A stretch of DNA of 64,000 bases, from contig NW_027043820.1 in assembly GCF_037102585.1 (NCBI RefSeq), forward strand, positions 2,204,501 to 2,268,500, given 5' to 3'. Of this stretch, positions 47,965 to 59,210 are shown in pieces (within the stretch, counting starts at the first letter, position 1; each line of letters opens with the position of its first letter). The DNA is from Saccharomycopsis crataegensis. Lineage: Eukaryota > Ascomycota > Saccharomycetes > Ascoideales > Saccharomycopsidaceae. Position numbers and translations under genes: made by a program. Below the pieces are notes generated by a model. It was not told the origin of the DNA. It did not search any database and saw nothing but the letters and a program-made list of their open reading frames with translations.

Positions 47965-49206
47965 CTAACCACCTTTACTCTTTTCTTCTTTTTCCATTTT
48001 CTTTTCCTTCTCACCTTTCCATCCTTTCTTCCTCTGTCTTTCTTCATAAGCTTTTCTATTGTCCAAGATTCTACCAACAATCGATTCCGTAGTAATGTTG
48101 TCGAATTTATGGGCACCCACAGTTTGCAAAATCCCTAGTTCTCTTTCTAATCTGTACACATCGTTTTTATCCGATGGTTCTGCTGAGTTATCTTGGGTTT
48201 CAAATTCTATCTCGATGGTTGGTCCATGGAACACTTTGATTTCGTCGACCCCAAAGGTAGCTTTCAATTTTGAAAAGTATGACTTGGTATTTATATATGG
48301 TGCTCCTAAAACCATGGAGTCAACGTAACGGCACTGTAAAACACAAAGGGATCTCTCAAATAACGACATGATTGGGTAATTCAACCCTTTGTACTTGCTG
48401 GCAGTATAATCATCAAGCACACCGACCACCACTTTGGCATTATTTTCCAATGCAAGAGAATGAACGGATTTAAGAAGTTCGATATGACCAGGGTGGAATA
48501 AATCAAAGGTTCCCGATAAATAATATATCGACGAAAAGCTAAAGTTAGAAGAAACCGTAGTGCCCTTGACAAAGTGTTTGAGGTCCCCAGAATCGGCAAG
48601 ATTGACAAACACATCTGAACCAGGATTCAACCCTGATTGATCAGTAGCGTATTGATTATATCTTTCCACACTTTCTGCAGTTAACAAAGGATGACAGTAA
48701 TCGTCATCAACGTTTTTTTCAAACGATTCGTAGGATTTGCTGTCAATGGTTTTCAAATGGTGGTCTTTGGTCATCAACAACATTCTGCCAACCAAATCGG
48801 TGGTACTGATACTAGGGGTTCTTTTAACGACCACGAATCTTCCCAAGTCTTTAACAATCTTATAACAATCTTCTCCATTGGCGTCGGTGGTAATATCGTC
48901 ACCATGAACCGCATATTTACAATCGAACCCATCCATAAACTCGGGGTCAGTGACGTACGGGGCATCACCGATTGGTAAAGTACACCATTTGCAAGCCTGG
49001 ACGGCCGAAAGACGCTCGGCAAGATTCATTACTGTTGGACCCTTGTTATGAAGGATTTCTTCGTCCGAATGGACTCCGACATAAAGTTCTTTTCCGATTT
49101 GGCGAGCCTGAAGCATCGCACCAGCATGGCCATGGTGGGCGAAGTCAAAGCATCCGTCGATCCAAACTCGGGAAGTTTTGGAGTCTTCTGGGGCAGGAAA
49201 AGACAT
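47965..49206 (-). CDS. ECT1: Ethanolamine-phosphate cytidylyltransferase
   Basis: Ect1 makes CDP-ethanolamine from CTP and phosphoethanolamine, the middle step of the Kennedy route to phosphatidylethanolamine. The 413-residue protein has the two cytidylyltransferase repeats typical of the enzyme. The first carries DGCFDFAHHGHAG (HxGH at residues 24-27), VHSDEEILHNKGPTVMNLAERL and VHGDDITTDANGEDCY. The second carries YLSGTFDLFHPGHIELL with the second HxGH, VVGVLDDYTASKYKG and PIMSLFERSLCVLQCRYVDSMVLGAPY. Length and order fit Saccharomyces Ect1 (323) with a longer linker and a Lys/Glu-rich tail. Two clear HxGH copies separate it from the choline enzyme Pct1, which has one. Confidence 0.96.
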   Translation of the reverse strand: MSFPAPEDSKTSRVWIDGCFDFAHHGHAGAMLQARQIGKELYVGVHSDEEILHNKGPTVMNLAERLSAVQACKWCTLPIGDAPYVTDPEFMDGFDCKYAVHGDDITTDANGEDCYKIVKDLGRFVVVKRTPSISTTDLVGRMLLMTKDHHLKTIDSKSYESFEKNVDDDYCHPLLTAESVERYNQYATDQSGLNPGSDVFVNLADSGDLKHFVKGTTVSSNFSFSSIYYLSGTFDLFHPGHIELLKSVHSLALENNAKVVVGVLDDYTASKYKGLNYPIMSLFERSLCVLQCRYVDSMVLGAPYINTKSYFSKLKATFGVDEIKVFHGPTIEIEFETQDNSAEPSDKNDVYRLERELGILQTVGAHKFDNITTESIVGRILDNRKAYEERQRKKGWKGEKEKKMEKEEKSKGG

Positions 49207-49641
49207 TTAGTACAAAGGAATGTATTTTTGAGGGGGTTTTCTATGGTGGCGGATAGATCTGGAGCGCAGAGACAGGGAGTGTGTGTGTGGTTGGTTACAC
49301 ATGTATTTCCTGTCCTTTTTTTTTTTTTGTTCCACTGCGAGTCACGTTGCCACAGCTGAAAAAGTACCAAAAAGACGGTACTTTCCTTCCTGGCTATCCG
49401 CGGCAGCAGCCGAGGCCAGAGGTAATGCAATCTCTACGCTGTCCTTAGCATAAACTCAATTGAAAAAAAATCTATTCGACCCCACAATCAGTGCACTACT
49501 ACTGTAAAACAGAAAATGAAAAACTTTGAAAGAAAAGCTGAGTAAAAGAAAACGAAATAAAGAAAAATTAGAAAAAAGAAAAAAGAAAAGAAAAAAAAAA
49601 AAAAAAAAATGAAAGAACACCAGAATATCCTTCACATCTTA
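49207..49641. other. Intergenic region ECT1 promoter
   Basis: Contains a T run (49315-49329), a purine-rich stretch (49500-49610) with a long A tract (49588-49609), and one CACATG (49294-49299), the core shared with inositol-sensitive elements but lacking the rest of that consensus. No gene seen. Confidence 0.4.
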
Positions 49642-50826
49642 TCAAGATGCCTCCTTTTGATCCCCATTCGTAGCTTCTCTTTCAGGCGTCTCATGATCGA
49701 TATTCTTATCTGCCCCTTTAGTTCGCTCTGGAAAAGTCGGAGTACGATCAGTATCGTGTTTTAGTTTCCCCTCGGCCTTATCCAAATCAGTTCGTAGTCT
49801 TCCCAAATAATCAAGGTTCTTTTCCTTTGTCGTCCTCACAAAGTCTTTGAGTCTGCGTTTTATAAGCCGTTGGCGCCCTGTTAGATCAATTATACTCAGC
49901 TCATAGGTCAAAATTAGATCGTACTTTCTGTGATTGTAGTTCACGATGTCTTCTCGAATCGCACGGATATGCTCGTCCATGATCTCGTCATTGTCCTTGT
50001 CCTGTTGTGGATGTTTGTGCCAAGAAGATGATGATCCAGGATCTGAGTAAGGCCCCGGTGTTGGATCCATGATTTCGGGATTGCGATTGAGGTTGGTAGC
50101 AAACGCTTTCTGCGGCTGATGCTGGTTTGGAACTTTGCCTATAGGGATGGTATGTGGGTTGACGTTTTGGTGATGGTTGATTGGGTACTGGCGATAAGCG
50201 GCATCAGCATCCATAATGCGGGGATATTTTTCGCCAGGAAAATATCGATGGACATTATTACCGGTGATACTCTCAATTGTTGGCATATTTAATAGGGACG
50301 GTATTGGTGGCTTGCCTAGAAGATGGTTTGAAGACGGTCCTGCAGATGACCCACGAGCAGCCGGATAGATGTTGGCATTGGCGCTATTATTTACGATGGG
50401 GTGGGAAATCGAAGACACTGGCGGATTGATGGCGCTTCTTCTTCTTTTTATTGGGAGTTGATAATTTTGGGCAGAATTTATTGGCAAATGATCTCTTGGA
50501 TCATTAGGTTGGTGAAATGAAGGATGGGGGTGATGATGAACGTGATAATGGTGAAAGTGATGCTGCACTTTACCATCGTTGCTGTTGTTATTATTACTAT
50601 TGCTATTATTTTCGATGTATTGATCGGACAAATTATTGTACTGATAAGGCACTAGTTCAGCTTGTGTCTGAGGTCTTTTCTGTCGTGTGGGTGTTGTGGT
50701 TGATGATAATAACGGAGGTGTTATTGCAGAATGATTGGGACGATTAGTCAAGGCGGTGGAAGATGGCTTCGGAGTATTTGGTCCTGGCGCGTGTTTTCTT
50801 GTTGGGTATTGCTGTGACATTGCCAA
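49642..50826 (-). CDS. Uncharacterised disordered protein with C-terminal helical domain
   Basis: Not recognised. The 394 residues are mostly low-complexity: Pro/Thr/Ser-rich at the N-terminus, an Asn run (SNSNNNNSN), a His-rich stretch (HHFHHYHVHHHPHPSFH), a possible nuclear signal (PIKRRRS), and many NHH/NPH segments. Only residues 285-360 look folded, a charged helical segment with DEHIRAIREDIVNYNHRKYD, TYELSIIDLTGRQRLIKRRL and DYLGRLRTDLDKAEGKL. This could be a coiled coil or a small interaction domain. Such a composition is common in yeast nuclear or chromatin-associated regulators, but I make no functional call. A TCACGTG (51006-51012) lies 181 bp upstream of the start. Confidence 0.6.
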   Translation of the reverse strand: MAMSQQYPTRKHAPGPNTPKPSSTALTNRPNHSAITPPLLSSTTTPTRQKRPQTQAELVPYQYNNLSDQYIENNSNSNNNNSNDGKVQHHFHHYHVHHHPHPSFHQPNDPRDHLPINSAQNYQLPIKRRRSAINPPVSSISHPIVNNSANANIYPAARGSSAGPSSNHLLGKPPIPSLLNMPTIESITGNNVHRYFPGEKYPRIMDADAAYRQYPINHHQNVNPHTIPIGKVPNQHQPQKAFATNLNRNPEIMDPTPGPYSDPGSSSSWHKHPQQDKDNDEIMDEHIRAIREDIVNYNHRKYDLILTYELSIIDLTGRQRLIKRRLKDFVRTTKEKNLDYLGRLRTDLDKAEGKLKHDTDRTPTFPERTKGADKNIDHETPEREATNGDQKEAS

Positions 50827-52550
50827 CTGTTGTCCCCGAGTTGTACCTTGAGGATATATAGATCTATATATATTTAATAGTTAATTGCCGTAGGAATTGG
50901 CCAGGTCGATCGAAACATTTATGGTAAAACAGAAGAAAAAGAAAAAAAGAAAAAGGTCCGGAGAATCTTAGGCCCCCAAAGGCAAACTTTTTGTTTAATT
51001 ATAACTCACGTGCAAGGCGAGGCAGCACACAAATATTACCGCAAATGATCCTTCCCACTCCAAAAGCCTTCTTTAGTTCAGCAACTGTTATCATTAGTAT
51101 TATTGCGATGGGCTGTTTCAAAGAGTCTGAATGATTCAAGTTGGTAAGGCTGTAACCAATGTTACCAATATCATCTCGTTGATGATGTTTGTGGTCTTGA
51201 TGGGTTGCAACAAAAAACACACGATCCTTGCACCACACCCCCATGACTGACTATTCCGTGCAAATTCCTGGCTACGCTTCGGATAACAGGGGGGAAGATA
51301 CCAATGTTTATTATAATTATTATTATTATATATATATAACAACAGAAAGTAGTAATGATATAATAATAGTAACCATAATAATATTATTCTTAGTAACAAC
51401 ATATAATAACATATAGTAACATGGAACACATACACATGACAAATATAATAAGAATTCTTTGTTTATAAATAAAACAACCTCAATAGTCAGAATGCACCCC
51501 TTTTCCATTAGCACACCCTGTGTTCCCAAAGGAGAATTTTCGGCCAAAGAGCGAGCCGCCCTCGGTGTTTCACCGACATCTTCACCAAACTGGGACTTTT
51601 AGTTAACGACCTCAACATGAATATGCCGTTTTTGGAGAGGATTGATTCTCAACCATCTTCTCCACTGATTGTATTGCCAAAGGGCTTGTAAATAGATAGA
51701 TATTCCAATAATGTTCAATAGCTTTCCTCCGCTGATCCACAAAGCAACAGCTAAAAAAAAAAAGGGGGGCGTGTATCATGCTGTCTACGCCGCCGACCCC
51801 CTCGTTCCAGCCAATGAAACATCGTCACAATCTTTTTTTTACTAGTACACAGTATATGCTAATGGGTGCAATCACTAATGCCAATCATTCTAGGATCTTC
51901 TGCTATTGCCATTCCTTTTTGTTGGGCTACCATTGACAATGATATCAATTCTGTAATTGGTTATAGCTTACTTCAGATCTATGATCATATGAAAAGTTCA
52001 ATATCAATATTAAAAAAACCTTAGATAACTCAAGTAAATAGTTGTTGTTCTGGTTATAAATATAACAAACACTTCCATCCAATCTTTTGTATTTGAATTT
52101 CCTAGCACATATTATCACTGTAAAATAAAACACCTGTGGTAATCGAAATTTGTAGTCTATCTCTCTATTTCCTCTCAATTCTACCATACTTCGTGACAAA
52201 TCTTAGCCCAACAATTCTGTATCTCTCTCTCTCGCGGTCTCTCTCTCTTTTTTATTTTTTAGTAACCTTCTGTCTCCGCCACGCAGTAGCCATATGCTTT
52301 GATTGAATGTAATTGCCTCAGAAGCAATATTCTGCAAGTTCGTAGGCTACTCATAATTGCTGCGAACACCCGTCCACTTATTAAGTATATAAATACCCCC
52401 CTCTCCTCTCTTTATTTTGATATCTCTTTATTCTTTTTTTCTCTTTCTTATTATTCATAACAATTATTGTTTTATAACTTTTTATCTTGCTCCTCTTTTC
52501 TTTTATCAAAAAACAAACAAAAAAAAATTCCTCTGATTTTTCATTTCATA
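50827..52550. promoter_or_regulatory. Long divergent intergenic region and INO1 promoter
   Basis: 1.7 kb without a supported gene. On the left is TCACGTG (51006-51012); an AT-rich (TAT/ATA) stretch lies at 51307-51420. The INO1 side has CATATGAAAA (51986-51995), which fits the degenerate inositol/choline element SCAYRTGAARW except at its first base, a (CT)n stretch (52220-52250), TATATAAATA (52386-52395) 155 bp before the INO1 ATG, and a pyrimidine-rich leader (52396-52500). Confidence 0.45.
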
Positions 52551-54131
52551 ATGTCTGCTGTTCCTCAAGTCAAAGTTTCTACCAACAAGGCCTCATGGTC
52601 TCCTTCCACTTTGAATTCTAAGTTTACTTATGAATCTTCCACTGTCACCAGAGACCTTGCCACGAACTCTTTCAATGTCACTTCAACTGCCATAGATTAT
52701 GAATTCAAAACCGATTTGAAGGTTGGTAAAACCGGGTTGTTGTTAGTTGGTCTTGGTGGTAACAATGGTTCCACCACTTTGGCGGCAATTTTGGCCAACA
52801 AACACCAATTGAGCTTTGAAACTAAAGAAGGCACCGTGAATCCAAATTATTATGGTAGTGTCACTCAGTCGTCTACTGTTAAGATTGGTGTTGATCCAGA
52901 AGTCGGTAATGATGTATATGCTCCTTTCAAGTCATTGGTTCCTATGGTTAACCCAAACGATTTGGTCATTGGCGGTTGGGATATTAATAGTGCCAATTTG
53001 AAAGACGCCATGAAAAGGGCCAAAGTTTTGGATATCAACTTGCAAGAAAAGTTGGCTCCATACATGGAGCATGTCAAACCTTTAGCATCTGTGTATTATC
53101 CAGACTTTATTGCATTGAATCAAGAAGCCAGAGCTGATAATGTTGCTAATGTTGATGCGAATGGTAAAGTCAACACTAATGACAAGTGGAATGATGTTGA
53201 AAGGATTAGAAATGATATTCAACAATTCAAGAAACAAAATAATTTGGATAAGGTCATTGTTTTATGGACCGCCAACACTGAACGTTATTGTGATGTTATT
53301 CCAGGTGTTCATGATACTGCCGAAAATTTCCTCGCCGCGGTTAAATCTAACCATTCTGAAATCAGTCCATCGTCTGTGTTTGCCACTGCTTGTATTTTGG
53401 ACAATATTCCTTATATTAATGGGTCTCCTCAAAATACGTTTGTTCCTGGAGTTGTCGAATTAGCTGAGAAACATGGTTCTTTTATTGGTGGGGATGACTT
53501 CAAGACTGGGCAAACCAAAATTAAGTCTGTCCTCGCCCAATATTTGGTTGAAGCTGGTATTAAACCAATTTCTATTGCTTCTTATAACCACTTAGGTAAC
53601 AATGATGGTTACAATTTGTCTTCTCCAAAACAATTCCGTTCCAAAGAAATTTCAAAGCAATCAGTGGTGGATGATGTGGTTCAATCCAATGAGATTTTGT
53701 ACAATACCTCTTCTGGTAGAGACAAAGTTGATCATTGTATTGTTATCAAATATCTTCCAGCGGTTGGTGATTCTAAAGTAGCTATGGATGAATACTACAG
53801 TGAATTGATGTTGGGGGGACACAATAAGATTGCCATCCATAACACTTGTGAAGATTCTTTGTTGGCTGTGCCATTGATTTTGGATTTGGCCATTGTGTGT
53901 GAGTTATTGACTAGAGTACAATACAAAAGAGCTGGCACCGGAGAGTTCAAAACCTTCTATTCAGTTTTGAGCTTCTTGTCGTACTGGTTGAAGGCTCCAA
54001 TGACCAAACCAGGGTTTGATCCAATCAATGGATTGAATAAACAAAGAGCAGCGATTGAAAATCTCATAAAGATACTTGTTGGTTTACCTTTGGGAAATGA
54101 CTTGAGATTTGAAGAAAGATTGGTGATTTGA
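52551..54131 (+). CDS. INO1: Inositol-3-phosphate synthase
   Basis: Ino1 converts glucose 6-phosphate to inositol 3-phosphate in an NAD-dependent reaction, the committed step of inositol and phosphatidylinositol synthesis. The 526 residues show the family marks in order: the NAD-binding [13 protein letters not shown] near residue 66, [106 protein letters not shown] and [18 protein letters not shown]. An upstream in-frame ATG at 52467 would add 28 residues unlike the family, so 52551 (MSAVPQVKV) is the start. Codon usage is strongly biased toward TTG leucine, as in highly expressed genes. Confidence 0.98.
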   Translation: MSAVPQVKVSTNKASWSPSTLNSKFTYESSTVTRDLATNSFNVTSTAIDYEFKTDLKVGKTGLLLVGLGGNNGSTTLAAILANKHQLSFETKEGTVNPNYYGSVTQSSTVKIGVDPEVGNDVYAPFKSLVPMVNPNDLVIGGWDINSANLKDAMKRAKVLDINLQEKLAPYMEHVKPLASVYYPDFIALNQEARADNVANVDANGKVNTNDKWNDVERIRNDIQQFKKQNNLDKVIVLWTANTERYCDVIPGVHDTAENFLAAVKSNHSEISPSSVFATACILDNIPYINGSPQNTFVPGVVELAEKHGSFIGGDDFKTGQTKIKSVLAQYLVEAGIKPISIASYNHLGNNDGYNLSSPKQFRSKEISKQSVVDDVVQSNEILYNTSSGRDKVDHCIVIKYLPAVGDSKVAMDEYYSELMLGGHNKIAIHNTCEDSLLAVPLILDLAIVCELLTRVQYKRAGTGEFKTFYSVLSFLSYWLKAPMTKPGFDPINGLNKQRAAIENLIKILVGLPLGNDLRFEERLVI

Positions 54132-55528
54132 GCTCGCTATCAATTCAAAGTCTTGTTCCATATATGTCTTTTTAAACATAGCTGTGAGACTAGTGTTGTC
54201 GTTTTCTTTGTTTTGTTATTTTTATTTTTATTTTTATTTTTATTTTTATTCTCATTGATATTGTTCTGTTTATTATCTTGTTAGTTTTGCTTGAGTTAGT
54301 CTGTACGAATTTGCGAAATAAATATTCTAAACCAAGTCCACCAATGTATTTATTCACTTAGGAATCTTTGGTCAATTTTAAAACATGATCGCCGAGAAAG
54401 TAACGATCCTCTAGTAATTTTTTCTCAAGCCGAGAAAATGCACCCTGGTGATTAGTGCTGATACCACTACGTTTTGACAAGCACCAGAAGTTTAGTTTTG
54501 AGGTTTTCATTATATAATTTCTAATTAGACAAAGAATAATCATTTTAATTGAGAACCTCCATGGTCTTTGAAAGACCCATGAATTGGGTGCAGATGAATA
54601 CAGGGTGTGACACCCGCATATGCAGAATGGACAATCTTCTCGTATACTAAGTTAGGAACAATTGGAAATGATTCAAAAGTTAAATCAAAACAACAACAAC
54701 AACAACAACAACACTGGGGTCAATGAAATAACCTTTATAGAAATGTTGTTTTTGAAAGAGATCTTTTAACTCTAGGCCTCATATTCAATCCTTAATAACC
54801 TTCTCCTCCCTCCCTCCCTCCCCCCCCTTTTTTTTTTTTTTCTTTTTTTCCCTCTTGCCAATCCCACATGATTTGACCTAAATGAATAGGCCATACTGGT
54901 TGTGTGGATGACCCTTATCTTCTAATTAATTAACAAGCCTATCTTTATCATATATATATATATATATACCACGGTTCCAATATTAACTATAAGTTAACAA
55001 CTCATTTACAAAAAGCCTCTAACAGTACAAATAAATACTACTGATAAAAAGACGACACTAATCAGAATTAAGCCCGCTATCAACACACCATTCCCACGGG
55101 TCTTATTACTTTCTATTATTTACCTTATTTTGGAGGGTTTGTGTCCAAAATTATCTCATCCTTCTAGTAAAGCTGCCTATTCGACACCATTTAACCACAA
55201 CAGTAGCTTGCTTACCAAAAACAGCCACTGTCAGCCAAATCTTACCGCCCAGATATTAACAGATCCTCAGCGTGTTTGTGCTTTTTGGTTCAGTATCGTA
55301 TATCGTTTTTAGATCATCGCTGCTCTCCATTTTGTTGTTGTTATCCGTTGTCGCCTGTCTAGATTAATTTAAAATATTTCAGTTTCATATCCAACAAAAT
55401 CTAAAATTCCTTTCTCTTGGATATCATTTTCTTGATCTTGTTTTCTATTCTTCTGCTTTGCTGGATTATTTTTAACAGCACCCTTATCTCCCTTCATTCG
55501 GCCCGCACATTCTTTACCAGTAAGATAG
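54132..55528. other. Intergenic region INO1-ATG13
   Basis: 1.4 kb without a supported gene. It holds (TTTTTA)n at 54219-54250, (CAA)n at 54688-54712, a polypyrimidine block at 54803-54855 and (TA)n at 54952-54968. Small frames at 54358-54543 and 55130-55312 have no family resemblance. Confidence 0.45.
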
Positions 55529-58447
55529 ATGTATTCCAATACTTCTAACAAAAGGTCTTCCATTAATTCTTCTTCAAACTCTTCTTCTTCTAACCTAACC
55601 CCTTCTCGCCAATGCCTGTCTTTAACCGATTCTTCGGAAAATCATGTCGATCACGACAATTTGTGCTTGTTGATTAAACAATTTTTTTACAACTCCGCCC
55701 ATATCATCACTCATCACAGAAGCCCCAATTCTTATTCTACAGCTACTACTGGTGGATCTTGTTTTCAGCACGAAGAGAATCATTTTAATATTAAGGAACT
55801 AACGCCCCAATCATTTCCGGACTTAGCACTATGGGAATCCAAAATAGCTGATACTCCATCATCATCTCACGATAAAGAACTACTACCTCCGTTGATCATC
55901 GAAGCGTATCTTGACTTACGCAGATTGAACAGCTTGAAACAAAAAGACGGCGAGTATATATTAGTGGTTCAAGATGAACAATTCCAAGAACACCAAATCA
56001 TGAAGTTCACTGCCGCTGGCCTTAACAACAAGAAACAAAAATCGGAAATTGTTTTAGAAAGGTGGTTGATAGATATATCTTTTCCAGAAGATGATTATAT
56101 TTTGAATTTACGAAGCAATAATCAAGAAATTTCTCTTCATGATATTTATGAACACAGCTGTCAAGTTTTGCAAAGTTTAACCAAATTTCTTTCTACAAAG
56201 AATAGTATCACAGACCTTAAATCCCGGGTTGGATTAAATAGCGACGGGTTATCGTCCTTGATGTCCATCAATTATCGAGTTTTGGAACCTCATGCGAAAA
56301 TATCTTCGAAAGGAAGGTTTAGTTTGAGCAAATCGTTGATTCCGTCCCATGTCGCGGTATCACCAACGTCTAATGCCAATAGTAACTTTCATTTGGACAA
56401 ACATGTTTTTGATACTTTATTGACCCCTTTAGGAGATATTACCATTACAGGGTCTTTCAGAAGAGATTGCCAAATTTATTTACAAAAAGCATCTAATCCA
56501 ACGGTAAATTTATCCCAACAGGCTAAAACCAACGGTCATACGAATGCTAGCCTTCCGAGTGCGTTAGATGGAAATGTCACGTCAAAAAATTCGATCAATT
56601 ATAATGGAAACCATAACAACTCCTCTTCTTTCTCTTCGTCTTCTTTTTCATTAGCAAGACGTCACCACAGATTATCAAGAAACTTATCGTCGAATTCTGT
56701 GTTTTCGTCTTCATTAAACAAAGAAGATATGACTGGCAGGTCAAGGAATAATTCTAGTGTTGCAACAACTCCGGTCAACTCATTCAATAAAATGGCGACG
56801 CAAATGAGTGCTTCCCCTCAATATTACCATTACCAACAACAAAAATTCCCGAGCCAAGTGCAAAACAGTAGCTGCCATACTCCTCTATTTTCCACCGGAT
56901 CATCCACCCCAAACTCAAACTTCAACAGATCGAATTCAAATGTCTCTTTGGCTGCTATTTTGCGAAAATCTCAAAGCAATGGTTTTGGAAGCTCTTCTTT
57001 TAGTATTAATAATCCCAATAATAATGGCAATGTTATCGGTATTACAAATAAAAAAAATTCATCTACTAGTTTAAATAAGAATAATGGTCTTACTCAATTA
57101 GACTATATCTATACTGGCGGTGCTCTGGACAACAGCAAGACTAATATTGATCGCCTTGTTCCACATACTGGGAAGGGACTAAGATATTCTTCTTCTTTTA
57201 GTTCGCGAGAAAGGAGAAAATCTTCAATCGGAACCCCAAACTCTGTCTCCGGAATCAATCCAGGCACTCCAACAAATGGCGTTTTCTTCAAGCAAAATTA
57301 TAGCATGAAGGTCCAAACTCCACTTCGCTCATCTTTCCGCTCAATTGGATCTTCCCACAGCTCTGGAGCTTGTGAGGACTTACTTTGTGCTCCAGACCAT
57401 CATCCTACCATAAATAAGGTGGATCTTAGAGATGATGAAGCTGATTTACGAGATTTTATGAATCTTTTAGACACTAGTGTCGGTGAAGGATTTTCTTCAT
57501 TGAACGAGTTCAAACCTCAAACCAAAAGGCCCTCGATTTTGGTTTCTCCAAAATTTTCAAATAATGAGACAACAACATTCCTTAGTTTGGGTATGCAAAA
57601 GGAGAATTATAAATTGCATAATAATAATAGTACCGATTATATTTCGAAATTGGAGAAATATGAAAGCATGAGGAAGCCAAATTCAGCATTAAGTGAGTCA
57701 TTATTCTCCAGCTTTGCGAAACTTGAACATATAGATCATAAGTATTATAATGATAGTCAAGCTTTGGGTATCCTTCTGCCTGTGATCCCAGTTCCTGGAT
57801 CTATTGGATCGGGTGACAATAATTCTTATTCTCATACTGCTTCTGTTGTCAAAGCAAACCAGTTTCCATTATCAAATCACCGTGAAGGTTTTTTGTTTAG
57901 CCCCGATGGTTATAACCGCTCTGTTTGTGATGGTAGCACTACAGATGCTTATAATAATGTTGATAGTTTACCGTTCACGAAAGCAGTAAAGCAGCATTTA
58001 TCTCAATTAGAACATCTACCATATTTTTCTAAAGTTTATGGCCAAACACATAACGGCTTTGGAAATTATTATTATTCATCCGACGATCGTGCTAGGCCAA
58101 GATCATTGAGTTTTGTTAACTACAGTCTGAAAAAACTTCATTACAATACTTTGTCTTTTCCAGTTTCTGGTGGATCGTCCATAACAGATACGTTACTGAA
58201 TCCTGGAACTTCACCAACTAAGAATCCAAAAATGACAAGTTCAATTGTTTCGCAGAAATCTTTGGTGTCTCAGCCAGTTATCAAGATGGATGTGGTAAAC
58301 GTATATGCCAAGCTAGAATTTGGTGTAATAACTGGCTTGGGAAATGGAGATGAGAAAACTGATTCAGGAAAATATGAGTCTGATAATTCCCAAAATATCC
58401 ATGAGATAACAGCTCAAGAAGATGAATTGATTTTTGAAGATTATTGA
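55529..58447 (+). CDS. ATG13: Autophagy protein Atg13
   Basis: Atg13 is the TORC1-regulated adaptor that activates the Atg1 kinase and recruits Atg17 at the start of autophagy. The N-terminal HORMA domain is clear (residues about 42-270): LIKQFFYNSAHIITHHRS, DLALWESKI, LPPLIIEAYLDLRRLNS, EIVLERWLIDISFPED, YEHSCQVLQSLTKFL and SMNYRVLEPHAKISSKGR-like. The remaining 700 residues are disordered and Ser/Asn-rich, as in all Atg13 proteins, and contain many Ser/Thr sites and segments likely to bind Atg17 and Atg1 (for example EADLRDFMNLLD). At 972 residues it is longer than Saccharomyces Atg13 (738). The upstream region is long and AT-rich. Confidence 0.93.
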   Translation: MYSNTSNKRSSINSSSNSSSSNLTPSRQCLSLTDSSENHVDHDNLCLLIKQFFYNSAHIITHHRSPNSYSTATTGGSCFQHEENHFNIKELTPQSFPDLALWESKIADTPSSSHDKELLPPLIIEAYLDLRRLNSLKQKDGEYILVVQDEQFQEHQIMKFTAAGLNNKKQKSEIVLERWLIDISFPEDDYILNLRSNNQEISLHDIYEHSCQVLQSLTKFLSTKNSITDLKSRVGLNSDGLSSLMSINYRVLEPHAKISSKGRFSLSKSLIPSHVAVSPTSNANSNFHLDKHVFDTLLTPLGDITITGSFRRDCQIYLQKASNPTVNLSQQAKTNGHTNASLPSALDGNVTSKNSINYNGNHNNSSSFSSSSFSLARRHHRLSRNLSSNSVFSSSLNKEDMTGRSRNNSSVATTPVNSFNKMATQMSASPQYYHYQQQKFPSQVQNSSCHTPLFSTGSSTPNSNFNRSNSNVSLAAILRKSQSNGFGSSSFSINNPNNNGNVIGITNKKNSSTSLNKNNGLTQLDYIYTGGALDNSKTNIDRLVPHTGKGLRYSSSFSSRERRKSSIGTPNSVSGINPGTPTNGVFFKQNYSMKVQTPLRSSFRSIGSSHSSGACEDLLCAPDHHPTINKVDLRDDEADLRDFMNLLDTSVGEGFSSLNEFKPQTKRPSILVSPKFSNNETTTFLSLGMQKENYKLHNNNSTDYISKLEKYESMRKPNSALSESLFSSFAKLEHIDHKYYNDSQALGILLPVIPVPGSIGSGDNNSYSHTASVVKANQFPLSNHREGFLFSPDGYNRSVCDGSTTDAYNNVDSLPFTKAVKQHLSQLEHLPYFSKVYGQTHNGFGNYYYSSDDRARPRSLSFVNYSLKKLHYNTLSFPVSGGSSITDTLLNPGTSPTKNPKMTSSIVSQKSLVSQPVIKMDVVNVYAKLEFGVITGLGNGDEKTDSGKYESDNSQNIHEITAQEDELIFEDY

Positions 58448-59210
58448 TCTGTCAACCAATATAGAGGCAGGGACCGATGCAGCTCAATAATTAGACTCTT
58501 TTTTTTTTTTTTTTATTAAATATATTCTTTGGTTTTAATTTCTCAGGCTTTGAAGTTATTCTTCAGTACGATCTTATGTCGAAAGCTGTTATTGGTGATA
58601 AAAAGAATCAAAAACATGAAAAAAAAAAAAACACCACAAATACTTACATCATATATATAATGCCATATTTCCACAAGGCTTTTCAATTGAATAATAAATT
58701 GAATAATAATGCACATAATTATTTTTTATTTACTATCTTTTCTGGTCTTGTAGGCTTTTTTTTTTACTTTTGACAGGCAATGCTAAACCAGTTATGCGCC
58801 TGTCTATTATACACACAATTTGAGCATTAATTCCTTAAAGGTTGGGATGAGTAAAGTATATCATTTCCAAGAGAAAAAATATTGGTGACATGAATGGGTG
58901 TAAGACCCTTGTGAATACATCCTTATCTTAACAGAGCATTAACGTGGTTTATGTATCCTAAATCTCCCCGGCATGTCCGGTGGCATGGACGATTTCTCCG
59001 GGGCATCATCGCCCAACATGAGAGATTTTTGTATAAATATCCCCCCCGGAGAGCACTTCTTTACAAAAGAAAAGAAAAGAAAGTAACAGAAACACCAATC
59101 ACACACACACACACACACCACTTTCCAAAAAGTCATTCTTCTCTCAAGCAAAAGAAGAAGAAGAAGAAGAAGAAGAAGAAAAAAAATATAAAAAAAAATA
59201 TATTTTAAAT
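58448..59210. promoter_or_regulatory. Promoter of the 92-residue ORF
   Basis: Contains CCCCGG (58966-58971) and CCGG (58977-58980), with CCGGGG (58998-59003), a cluster of CGG/CCG half-sites of the kind bound by zinc-cluster regulators. TATAAATA (59032-59039) is followed by CCCCCCC, a (CA)n run (59099-59118) and a (GAA)n run (59150-59179) in the leader. The left part carries only AT-rich sequence. Confidence 0.4.

Noticed and set aside
58576-58773. 65-codon frame after ATG13
   Set aside because: Low complexity Lys/Asn/Phe sequence from A and T tracts, with no start context or family.
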